This document shows positions 15,042-22,296 of a DNA stretch of 26,920 bases, in pieces. Position 1 is the first letter of the stretch; every line of letters starts with the position of its first letter. The notes beneath the pieces are model-generated. The model was not told where the DNA came from. It searched no databases and saw nothing but the letters and a program-made list of their open reading frames with translations. This stretch comes from a virus: the IMG/VR virus record IMGVR_UViG_3300032271_000426, positions 1-26,920 of that record; one strand, written 5' to 3'. Both the position numbers and the translations under genes were made by a program.

Positions 15042-15440
15042 TTAGGTGGTCGGCGATTTGACCAACAGGTGCGACTTGATCGAGAAGAAGAAGTCGAGCA
15101 ACCAAGACAGGCTCTTATAAATCGGGCCGGACTCTGCGGCGGCGAGCTTCTTCGCGAACGCGTTGTCAGGCCCAAGGGCCGATTCAATCGCGCTAAACAA
15201 AGGCTTGGCGAACGCCCGGGCGGTGCCCATCACGGCAAGCACCGTGAGAATCCACGGGTATTTGACCGCAAGACCCGAAATGAAAGGGGCGACAATGGCG
15301 CCCGTGGTGTCAGCGCCGGCGTATGGCGTAACGTCGGCGACTGCCGCGATGGCGTTGGTGTCGGCGTGCGCCACGCCACAGCCGAAAAGAACGGCGGAGA
15401 GCGCAGCGAACGCGAGTAGGTGATAGAATCGAATCTTCAT
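15042..15440 (-). CDS. Exported membrane protein of the lysis block (132 aa)
   Basis: ATG at 15440 with one of the few real ribosome binding sites here (AAGGACTGAAAATG). It has a signal peptide (MKIRFYHLLAFAALSAVLFG) ending near AHA-DTN. A Cys at residue 21 could serve as an imperfect lipobox. A hydrophobic helix follows (YPWILTVLAVMGTARAF), and the C-terminus carries another (SLSWLLDFFFSIKSHLL). Similar membrane proteins near lysis genes are frequent in phages, often with an SIK motif near the end, but the function is not established. It may be a holin partner or a structural membrane protein. Confidence 0.65.
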   Translation of the reverse strand: MKIRFYHLLAFAALSAVLFGCGVAHADTNAIAAVADVTPYAGADTTGAIVAPFISGLAVKYPWILTVLAVMGTARAFAKPLFSAIESALGPDNAFAKKLAAAESGPIYKSLSWLLDFFFSIKSHLLVKSPTT

Positions 15441-15442
15441 TT

Positions 15443-15655
15443 TCAGTCCTTGTTTTTTAGTCGTTGAATCCACCAAACCAAACCACAGACAGCAGCGCAA
15501 AAACCAACGGCATGCGTACCGACGGTCAACAGTTCATCCGCAAGGTGCAGGTATTGAATCGCAATTCCTCCCCCGATCGGCATAGCAGCTTTCGTTGCGT
15601 CCACCGCGATATCTTTCAGGTGATTCATTCGTCTAGGAAAGCGTGCGTTGCTCAC
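15443..15655 (-). CDS. Holin candidate, small two-helix membrane protein (70 aa)
   Basis: GTG start at 15655, 10 nt after the spike stop; an ATG at 15628 would give 61 aa. Two hydrophobic segments are visible (AAMPIGGGIAIQYLHLA and VGTHAVGFCAAVCGLVWWIQ), followed by a short basic tail (RLKNKD). This plan, a Lys/Ala/Pro turn before two helices and a charged tail, resembles class II holins such as that of T7. It heads the lysis block, and its stop lies 2 nt upstream of the next ATG. Holins diverge fast, so the identity is provisional. Confidence 0.55.
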   Translation of the reverse strand: MSNARFPRRMNHLKDIAVDATKAAMPIGGGIAIQYLHLADELLTVGTHAVGFCAAVCGLVWWIQRLKNKD

Positions 15656-15665
15656 AAGTTACCAA

Positions 15666-17711
15666 TCAGTATGAAGTGACGGTTATCGGGTAGGTCGCGG
15701 TAATTGTCCCGGACAGGACTCCAGAAAGGTTGCAGGCGGCTCCAGTTGTCGGGCTGACAACCTCCATTGCGTACCCGCCGTTTGGAGCGGAAACGTCGAT
15801 GTAAACCTTGCGGACAATGACGTTTGTTGCACCGCCGGAATAGGTGAGGGTCAACCTCTGGCCTGCGGTATGAGTGTTGTACCAGATGAGTGAATTTGCG
15901 GCACCTCGGTTCAGCAGCCCGGTGCTGGATGCGTACACTTGATAGGTGTCACTCGCCGGCACCGAAGTGCCTCCCGTGGTAACGAACGCCTTGTAGGCGC
16001 CATTCTGGCTGATTAGCAGGTCACCAGTCACGAACTCGGGCCCAGTCGGTACTGTATTTGTCGGGATGTAGTGCGTCCTGTTGACCGCTGAGAACCGGTT
16101 GTAGGTCGAATTGACTCCGAAATTATTGGCGGTCGCCTGGATCAGTTGGTTTCCTGGGACTATTGACCCGTCATCAAGTGCCGCCGTGATGTTGAACGAG
16201 CTTACACCATACTCATCCCGAGCGTTGTTTCCCTCCATCAAAAGGTTCCACCGATAGCGGGAGTCGAACCACGGCCCGAAGTAGAAAGCGGGGTCAATGG
16301 CGAGCGCCTTCGTTGAAAACGCACCATTGGTCCCCAGCTTTGAAATACTCGCCCATACGTCATTCCCGCGCAGCGTCTGCATGCCGCGGCCTCTGATGTA
16401 CATGGCTCCGTTGCTGACCCGGTTTCCGATAAGCGCTGTGTCTTGGACCTTGTCCATCTCGTACGCGGTGATGGAGTTGGTGGTTACCGTCTGCGGTTGG
16501 CTTTCGACGTAGATCGAAGCGTTCCGAAGCACGTTGTTCATGATCGACACGTTGCGCGTGTTGCTTGAATAAATTGACGAGGCATAACCGCCCGAAACAA
16601 GGATTCCCCACCCCTCCACAAGGTCGTTGTCCACCTCGGCGATGAAGTTGCCATTCACCATGAGGTCCCAAACTCCTCCAATGTCGATTCCGGCGGTGTT
16701 GATTCCAGCCGACGGCGAGTAAGATTTCGAGATCATCGAAACGGAGTTGTTCGAGATCCGAACACGCTGCGAATACTCGGCATGGATTCCAGCGCGAACT
16801 CGTCGCACCGTGTTATTGCTAATTACAGCGCCGACGGCCGGGTTCACCATGGTCACAGGGACCGGATAATCGCCCGCGTACCCGATGCCAAAACCAGTCC
16901 CCCCGGAGCCCGTATAGGTCACTCCGTCGATGATATTGGAATCAATGAGCGTCTGAACGTCTGATCCGGGCGCATCGTTCCACTCGATGGCGTCCGCCTC
17001 CGTGGTGTCGATCATCACGTTGCGGGTTATCGCAGCGTGTTTGACAGTGCTGCCCGCAATCGCGCCACCCTCGCGCAGCACGAAGTAGCCGCAGTTGACC
17101 GCTGTGCAACCGTCCACAAGAAAGGAGGTGATCGTCTTTGACGTGCCATCATTGATCGTAACGAGGCACCACGGATGCGAAGTGCTAGAGCCAACGAAGC
17201 GGAGGTCTTTTACGCTAATATCCCCCTGATAGAATTTCAACTTTCGAGGCTCGGCGGACTGCGTGAAGTTGACCGTTCCTCCGCCATCAACAACGGCCGA
17301 TCCGGAGAAAATGAAACCGCCAGGTCCTACCATTGTCCCCGAGATCCTAAGATGCGTGTTTTCCGGAACGGTGACGTGCGATCCGAGGTAAAACGAGTAG
17401 CCCGACGGAACGAGGATGTCATATCCGGAAGCGAAGGCGGTCGTAAAGGCTGTTGCGTCGTCCGTGGCGCCGTCGCCAGTAGCTCCCGCGGCCAAGACGT
17501 TAACTTGACCCGACATCGACTTAAACAGGCTTCCTGGCGCTATTTTCTTGGTTGTACCAGTGCGAGCCTGGGTCTTATCGGCAACGTCCACATATGGAAC
17601 GTAGTCAGTCTTGAGCTTGACCGATGTGCCGGTCGTCAACGACGTGATCGGAGCATCGCCAAAAGCGGCGAGGCTAAACGCGGCCCAAAGTGTTGAGAAA
17701 AAAGCCTTCAT
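15666..17711 (-). CDS. Pectate-lyase-like beta-helix tail spike with signal peptide (681 aa)
   Basis: ATG at 17711 overlaps the previous stop (TGATG); a TTG one codon upstream is possible. The N-terminus MKAFFSTLWAAFSLAAFGDA looks like a Sec signal peptide. Next is a segment common in phage tail proteins (DYVPYVDVADKTQARTGTTK), then the start of a pectate-lyase-3 domain (VNVLAAGATGDGATDDATAF, about residues 70-90). Residues 100-480 show parallel beta-helix repeats (for example ISNNTVRRVRAGIHAEYSQR, VRISNNSVSMISKSY, VSIMNNVLRNASIYV). The C-terminal 150 residues are a beta domain. Likely role: recognising or cutting a surface polysaccharide. Whether it is on the virion or secreted is open. Confidence 0.85.
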   Translation of the reverse strand: MKAFFSTLWAAFSLAAFGDAPITSLTTGTSVKLKTDYVPYVDVADKTQARTGTTKKIAPGSLFKSMSGQVNVLAAGATGDGATDDATAFTTAFASGYDILVPSGYSFYLGSHVTVPENTHLRISGTMVGPGGFIFSGSAVVDGGGTVNFTQSAEPRKLKFYQGDISVKDLRFVGSSTSHPWCLVTINDGTSKTITSFLVDGCTAVNCGYFVLREGGAIAGSTVKHAAITRNVMIDTTEADAIEWNDAPGSDVQTLIDSNIIDGVTYTGSGGTGFGIGYAGDYPVPVTMVNPAVGAVISNNTVRRVRAGIHAEYSQRVRISNNSVSMISKSYSPSAGINTAGIDIGGVWDLMVNGNFIAEVDNDLVEGWGILVSGGYASSIYSSNTRNVSIMNNVLRNASIYVESQPQTVTTNSITAYEMDKVQDTALIGNRVSNGAMYIRGRGMQTLRGNDVWASISKLGTNGAFSTKALAIDPAFYFGPWFDSRYRWNLLMEGNNARDEYGVSSFNITAALDDGSIVPGNQLIQATANNFGVNSTYNRFSAVNRTHYIPTNTVPTGPEFVTGDLLISQNGAYKAFVTTGGTSVPASDTYQVYASSTGLLNRGAANSLIWYNTHTAGQRLTLTYSGGATNVIVRKVYIDVSAPNGGYAMEVVSPTTGAACNLSGVLSGTITATYPITVTSY

Positions 17712-18073
17712 CAAGGGACGTAAGTGCCGAGGTTGTTGACCCGGTCATCTGCAATGGCTGGGTCGAAGTCGGGCGGCTTGGTTCCGGATCCATCCGGCAG
17801 CCAGCTATCGAGCTGGAGCAGGTACAGAATCGCCTTTCGAGTGCGCGGGTGAACGGTGGCCAGCGTGCGCGAACGAGCGTTGCCTTCGTCATAAAGCGCC
17901 TGCTGCATTCCGTTGCGCCCTTGGGCCTCAAGGTCGGCTTGCAGCTTCACCAAGTACGCGGCCGAGTTTGTCGCACCGTTGGACTTTGCGATGTAGTCGA
18001 GCCCCGGGGTTTGACCGAAGATGATCGCGCCTAGAATCGACGCTCCAGCGATGCAGCAGAGGAGTTTTTTCAT
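17711..18073 (-). CDS. Small exported protein between fibre and spike (120 aa)
   Basis: ATG at 18073, one base after the fibre stop (TAAAATG). N-terminus MKKLLCCIAGASILGAIIFG is a signal peptide or membrane anchor. The rest is soluble, with a helix (AAYLVKLQADLEAQGRNGMQ) and a region containing HPRTRKAILYLLQLDSWLPD, and ends in GTYVP. No family is recognised. Its stop overlaps the spike start (TGATG), so the three genes are made together. A role as chaperone or linker for the fibre or spike is possible but unproven. Confidence 0.7.
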   Translation of the reverse strand: MKKLLCCIAGASILGAIIFGQTPGLDYIAKSNGATNSAAYLVKLQADLEAQGRNGMQQALYDEGNARSRTLATVHPRTRKAILYLLQLDSWLPDGSGTKPPDFDPAIADDRVNNLGTYVP

Positions 18074-18074
18074 T

Positions 18075-19823
18075 TTAGTTCGTAATAATGAAATTAACGC
18101 GGGTTTCGGCGGTCGGGGCAACCTTCATGTTGATAGTGAAGGAACCGGAGGCAGGAATCACGGCTCCCAATGCCGCTGTTGCATCCACAGTTCCCAGAGA
18201 CGGGAAGATAAGAGATGAGGTCGTGACTAGAGAATCGGTCACGACGAGCGACGTGGCAGCGGCAGCGAAGTTCACAGATCCAGTTGCCTTGTTGATCGTC
18301 TGCGCTCCGGTTGTTCCCGCAGCGGTGATTGTTTTTGGAAGCTGAACGTCACCAGCGGTTCCGAGCGTCAAAGCCGTTACTCCGCCGACTATGAAATTGA
18401 CGGCACGGCTGGATCCAGTTCCAGCCTTTGCGCTTCCAATCGTCAAAGTGTTGGCGGTTGTAGCCCAATCCAGCACTCCGCGCTCGTAGTTACTGGCGTC
18501 CGTGTATGTGTTGTATAGCCGGTACGATTGCGCGTTAGATCCGTTTCTCTGTGCAAGAGTGTTTGCCGCGTCGCGCAGAAGAATAATATCCTTCGCCCCG
18601 CTGGACGCAGTTGTCGATGACCACTGATAACCGCCGCCAGACGCGACAGAAAAAAGTCCTGCATTATCAACTCGGGCAACTTCAGTTCCTCCGACAGCCC
18701 ATGTAAGACTGTTTCCTCCGTTGTTGAGAATTCCAGTGCCGTAGCCGAGTTGTGAGCCTGCGGCGTTGTCGAGGTAGAGGTAAGGGTTCGCGCCGTTTCC
18801 GACGATTTTTCCTGTTTTTTGGAACGATAGTTTACTCGACCCGCTGATTTGTAGGTCGAGGAACAACGTCCCCGCGGCACTCAACGTGTCGGTCGCGTTG
18901 AAGACAATTCCCGGAAACACGATTCCGGAACCGTTCCATGTCTGGGTGATCGTGAGCGGAGATAGCGCCGTGGCCGCTGTCCCATAGGTAATCGTCATCC
19001 CCCCCGTGTGGGACGGGTTTGCGATCGTCGCGTACGTGGAGGCAGCCGTTGCGCTCTTTAGATAGCCCTGATTAACAACGTAGGCCGTCGTTGCAAGCTG
19101 GGTCGTGCTGGTGTCAACGGCGGCAGTCGGGGCCGTCGGAACAGAGGTTAGGGCCGGAGACGCCAACGGTGCGAACCCGCTGATTGAAGCGCCGCCCGGG
19201 ATAGTGACTGTCCCAGTGAACGTGGGCGAAGCCAGCGGCGCTCGGCTGGTGTCCGTCGGGTGGACGTGGTCCCCGCGCGCGTAGCGGGTGGACGTTCCGG
19301 CCGCAGCCGTGCCATCAATCAGCGGGGTAGCCGATGCCGCCTGCCCCACCACAAACGCCGTGGAGGCAATTTGAGTCGTGGAGGTGTCAACGCTAGCCGT
19401 AGGCGTCAAAGGCGTCCCAGTGAGGCCTGGGGAGGCTAGCGGGGCGTACGTAGAGGCCGCCGCGGCCGTCGTCAGGTAGCCCGAAATTGAAGCCCCGCCA
19501 GGGATCGTGACCGTCCCGGTGAATGTCGGGCTCGAAATCGGAGCGTAATTCGCCGCGGCGTAGATGTACGAGACGCCGTTGGTAATCCCGTAGCCGGCGA
19601 GCGTGACCGGCGTGTTTGTGATCGACGACCACGGAAACGTCGAGTTTGTGAAAACTCCGGTCGAATAAAGGTCGGTGAAATTGGCGTTGACCTTGGCAAA
19701 CGCGGTGCGCAACGAATCCCCCGCGCCGTCGTTTGGATTCGTGCCGGTGTTGATAGTCTGCTGCGCCGCGGAAAGGCGCGCCGCGAACGCCAGCAGGAGG
19801 AAAAATCGAATGAAAGAATTCAT
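18075..19823 (-). CDS. Repeat-rich tail-fibre-like protein with signal peptide (582 aa)
   Basis: ATG at 19823 without a Shine-Dalgarno sequence. Residues 1-20 (MNSFIRFFLLLAFAARLSAA) form a signal peptide. The mature start is a motif usually found at the extreme N-terminus of phage fibres (QTINTGTNPNDGAGDSLRTA, then AFAKVNANFTDLY). Residues 95-270 hold repeats: ASPTFTGTVTIPGGASISG occurs twice (98-116 and 199-217), with shorter copies of APLASP and TAPTA. RYARGDHVHPTDTSRAPL at 180-197 is a classic fibre motif. The C-terminal 90 residues (KATGSVNFAAAATSLVVTDS, ASGSFTINMKVAPTAETRV) form a beta domain known from phage receptor-binding ends. Likely role: host adhesion. Confidence 0.85.
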   Translation of the reverse strand: MNSFIRFFLLLAFAARLSAAQQTINTGTNPNDGAGDSLRTAFAKVNANFTDLYSTGVFTNSTFPWSSITNTPVTLAGYGITNGVSYIYAAANYAPISSPTFTGTVTIPGGASISGYLTTAAAASTYAPLASPGLTGTPLTPTASVDTSTTQIASTAFVVGQAASATPLIDGTAAAGTSTRYARGDHVHPTDTSRAPLASPTFTGTVTIPGGASISGFAPLASPALTSVPTAPTAAVDTSTTQLATTAYVVNQGYLKSATAASTYATIANPSHTGGMTITYGTAATALSPLTITQTWNGSGIVFPGIVFNATDTLSAAGTLFLDLQISGSSKLSFQKTGKIVGNGANPYLYLDNAAGSQLGYGTGILNNGGNSLTWAVGGTEVARVDNAGLFSVASGGGYQWSSTTASSGAKDIILLRDAANTLAQRNGSNAQSYRLYNTYTDASNYERGVLDWATTANTLTIGSAKAGTGSSRAVNFIVGGVTALTLGTAGDVQLPKTITAAGTTGAQTINKATGSVNFAAAATSLVVTDSLVTTSSLIFPSLGTVDATAALGAVIPASGSFTINMKVAPTAETRVNFIITN

Positions 19824-19852
19824 CGGGTTGAACGCACGTCTTTTTTTTGCCT

Positions 19853-19906
19853 CGCGCTTGGATGCGCCCCGGGGGAAAACGTAAAAACCCCGAGGCGCAT
19901 CGCGCG
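19853..19906. other. Strong hairpin between head genes and the fibre gene
   Basis: Arms GATGCGCCCCGGGG (19861-19874) and CCCCGAGGCGCATC (19888-19901) pair over 14 bp with one mismatch around a 13-nt A-rich loop. A further CGCGC/GCGCG pair (19853-19857 with 19902-19906) extends the stem past a 3-nt bulge. On the coding strand no U-run follows the stem; an A8 run follows instead. So this is not a normal rho-independent terminator for these genes. It could be an mRNA-stability, processing or transcription-pausing element. Confidence 0.7.
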
Positions 19907-19934
19907 TTCATACCGGCGCGGACCGGCAGAGGTG

Positions 19935-20315
19935 TTACACGATCTGCTTGGATGCCAAGAGCATCACAGAACAGGTGAAGGATGGGGACGTGCCGCCAAT
20001 GGTCAGCACGGCGCGGATGTATTGTCGTACCTTTCGGGTGTCAATCGTGAGGCCGACGGGATTCGCCAGAGCGGCGGTGACCTGAGTGAACGTGTATCCA
20101 GTCACGTCGGCGAACGAGGAATTGTCCGCCGAGTCTTGGATCTTCACGTCGAGCGTCGGCAAGGTGCCGGTCGTGGTGCCGTTGTTGATGTACACGGCAG
20201 CAAGGCCCTGATATCCGGTCATATCAACGCCGGTTCCGTTTGCGGTGGCAGTCTTAGCCGCCGGAGCGGAAAGTGTGATTGGCGTACTGGACGCCTGAAT
20301 ATCGAGAGAGATCAT
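19935..20315 (-). CDS. Head decoration-like protein (126 aa)
   Basis: ATG at 20315, 39 nt downstream of the capsid stop. A Thr/Ala/Val-rich beta protein with segments often seen in proteins encoded directly after phage capsid genes (LPTLDVKIQDSADNSSFADV, TGYTFTQVTA, TRKVRQYIRAVLTIGGTSPS). The position suggests a capsid-binding or head-stabilising protein. It closes the head module, and the hairpin at 19853-19906 follows. Homology to a defined decoration family is not certain. Confidence 0.7.
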   Translation of the reverse strand: MISLDIQASSTPITLSAPAAKTATANGTGVDMTGYQGLAAVYINNGTTTGTLPTLDVKIQDSADNSSFADVTGYTFTQVTAALANPVGLTIDTRKVRQYIRAVLTIGGTSPSFTCSVMLLASKQIV

Positions 20316-20354
20316 GTCAGTAGTTCGTTCGAGTTTCGATTGGTTACTTTCAGC

Positions 20355-22235
20355 TTACTGGGCGCCAGAATCGGAGCTGATGCAGAACGAGCCAGCATGA
20401 CGAACGGCCACATCCATCCACTGGGTAATGGTGATCTGAATCTGAGCCGCCTTGCTGAGGCTGTACGGGTCAACCACAACGTCCAACCCGGCGAAGCTGG
20501 CCATGATGAGGTCATTCCAGTTTCCGTAGATGACCTGATTTTGAACCGTGGAGGCGGTTCCGACTTGATTGGTCACGATGCCGTAGTAGCCGTTGATGTA
20601 GCCGTCACCGGATCCGTCGTTGTTCTGATCGAACAAGAAGTTCGGGAACGTAGTGCCAACCTTCGGCTGGTTCTTGAATTTAGCCCGGGTCGCTGGCGAG
20701 ATAACGAACGCCATGTTTCCCTGGAGCGCGTTTGCCGCGGCAACCTGAGTCTCGAAGTCGAGCAGCTTGGCCCAAGTGGCGGCAGCGCCGAAGGTAACAG
20801 AGCCAACACCAGACAGCTTGCTCACCCCAAGAGGCTCGCCAGCGGTGCCCTTGCCGAGAAGGACCACGCGATCTTTTTCAATGCCGAGCACTCGCCCAAG
20901 GTCGTTGCGGACGAGGCCCTCAACGTCGAGGCTGGCCTGTGCCATCAGCTGCTTGCTGTACGCGGTGTTCGCGATCAGCGTGTGAGGGGTAATACCAACC
21001 TGACCAAACGTCTGGTTGCTGGTCGTGACGTTGGTGCCGTCATCCGAGAGCCAGTAGGTGGTTCCACCGCCGACAGCGCGGGGAAGAGCAACATTGGCAG
21101 TCAGGCCGGCGAGCATCCGGATACCCAGCTTATCGACGACGGTGCGGTTACGCAGAAGCTCAATGTACTCCGACCCGAGAACCGAAGTATCAACCAGCGC
21201 GGCGCCGGTAGAAAACGCAGTGGTGGTCAACGCACGCGACATGGCGCGGGTGATCTCACTAGGATCCGGCATTGCAAAACCGGCGAACACGCGGCCCGGG
21301 TTCTTGCGCTTCACCTCGGACTGATACTCGCCCTCAATGCCGTCCAGAGCCTGCCCTGTGGCAGACTTGTAGATAGCTCTGACGATGGAATACCGGCCTA
21401 GCTCACGGGCCATGTTGTTTTCAACACTGGCGACGCTGGTGTTGATCGGCTGGGCCTCCATTCGGGCCATGGCTAGGTCTTTGAATTCCTGGAGAGCCTT
21501 GCCCTCCTGGATGAACTTACGAGCCTCGGTGCCGAGGTTCAGGTGCTTCAGTCGGTCACTGATCGCAAGGATCTCGTTGACCTCGTTCGCACGCTTTGCA
21601 GCAATGGCGGCGTGGTCAACGGTGGTGATAGGTGCAGGAGCGGGAGCGCCACCACCGCCAGCGGCGGAAAGCGGGTCCAGCAGAATGCGGGATCGGTTCA
21701 TATTGTCTGGAATTTCTAAGGGGATTTCCGTCTCTGCGGTTGAAGCACCGCGCCCGACGCCGACGGAGTCATCAGCGGGAACGGAGACAATGGAGACCTC
21801 GTAAGGCTGCCAATCAGTGATTAGGTAGGTGGAATCATCACCCTCCGTCTCGACCAAAAGGGCCCCGTTGACATTGTATCCAACGGAGACTTTCGTGCGG
21901 ATTCCATCCTGCACGTCCTTGAAAATTTCCTGCCCTTGCGGCGAGGACGAGAAGCGCACGGTCGCGTAACCGCGTTCCCCATTGATCTCAGCGGACTCTA
22001 CGACTCCAATCTGGCAGTCGGAATCATGGTTCAGCAGCAGCGCGGCGCCGTTATTGAGCCTAGAGAGGTCGCATTCACCGGATGCAAAACCCAAAACCTC
22101 CATGCCGAAGTACCGTTTGACCGGCTCGGGAGAGGCAAAAGACAGGCGAACCGTGCGCTTATCGGCGTCGATCGAGGTAAGATCGAATGAAGCGGCCCGA
22201 TTCTGCGGGCGAACCTTCAATGTAGCGCGTGCCAT
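20355..22235 (-). CDS. Fused prohead protease, scaffold and HK97-type major capsid protein (626 aa)
   Basis: One frame carries three parts. Residues 1-165 are an S78-type prohead protease: His70 in LLLNHD and Ser117 in RTKVSVGY are the probable catalytic residues, with the family ending YEVSIVSVPADDSVGV. Residues 180-280 form a Pro/Gly linker and coiled coil (AAKRANEVNEILAISDRLKH), matching a scaffold (delta) domain. Residues 290-626 look like an HK97-fold capsid protein (ELLRNRTVVDKLGIRM, RAVGGGTTYWLSDDG, VISPATRAKFKNQPKVGTTF, GYYGIVTNQV, AVRHAGSFCI). The protease should cut itself and the scaffold away during maturation. An internal ATG at 21701 (MNRSRILLDP) could yield scaffold-capsid alone, but no strong ribosome site precedes it. 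Confidence 0.92.
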   Translation of the reverse strand: MARATLKVRPQNRAASFDLTSIDADKRTVRLSFASPEPVKRYFGMEVLGFASGECDLSRLNNGAALLLNHDSDCQIGVVESAEINGERGYATVRFSSSPQGQEIFKDVQDGIRTKVSVGYNVNGALLVETEGDDSTYLITDWQPYEVSIVSVPADDSVGVGRGASTAETEIPLEIPDNMNRSRILLDPLSAAGGGGAPAPAPITTVDHAAIAAKRANEVNEILAISDRLKHLNLGTEARKFIQEGKALQEFKDLAMARMEAQPINTSVASVENNMARELGRYSIVRAIYKSATGQALDGIEGEYQSEVKRKNPGRVFAGFAMPDPSEITRAMSRALTTTAFSTGAALVDTSVLGSEYIELLRNRTVVDKLGIRMLAGLTANVALPRAVGGGTTYWLSDDGTNVTTSNQTFGQVGITPHTLIANTAYSKQLMAQASLDVEGLVRNDLGRVLGIEKDRVVLLGKGTAGEPLGVSKLSGVGSVTFGAAATWAKLLDFETQVAAANALQGNMAFVISPATRAKFKNQPKVGTTFPNFLFDQNNDGSGDGYINGYYGIVTNQVGTASTVQNQVIYGNWNDLIMASFAGLDVVVDPYSLSKAAQIQITITQWMDVAVRHAGSFCISSDSGAQ

Positions 22236-22262
22236 CGGGTATCAAATCACCCGGGACGCAAA

Positions 22263-22296
22263 GAATTACAACCGCACGTTGCCTTTAGTTGCCCAC
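22263..22296 (-). repeat. Copy A of a 34-bp imperfect direct repeat (end of portal gene)
   Basis: It matches 24647-24680 at 28 of 34 positions in the same orientation. On the coding strand it spans the portal C-terminus (VGN) and stop, plus following non-coding bases. The matching codon after VGN is TAA here and TCA (Ser) in the terminase copy. Confidence 0.65.

Noticed and set aside
15038-15187. Longer 156-aa start for the i-spanin candidate
   Set aside because: The extension lies within the previous gene and is Ser/Arg/Pro-rich; the GTG at 15037 starts right at the hydrophobic segment.
19861-19901. Rho-independent terminator
   Set aside because: The stem is strong but no U-run follows it on the coding strand; kept as a hairpin of unknown role.
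19932-21401. Long plus-strand open frame of 489 codons opposite the decoration and capsid genes
   Set aside because: It lies antisense to the decoration gene and the capsid gene, both with recognisable or typical phage protein features. Its product is low-complexity Arg/Gly/Val-rich and has no domain.
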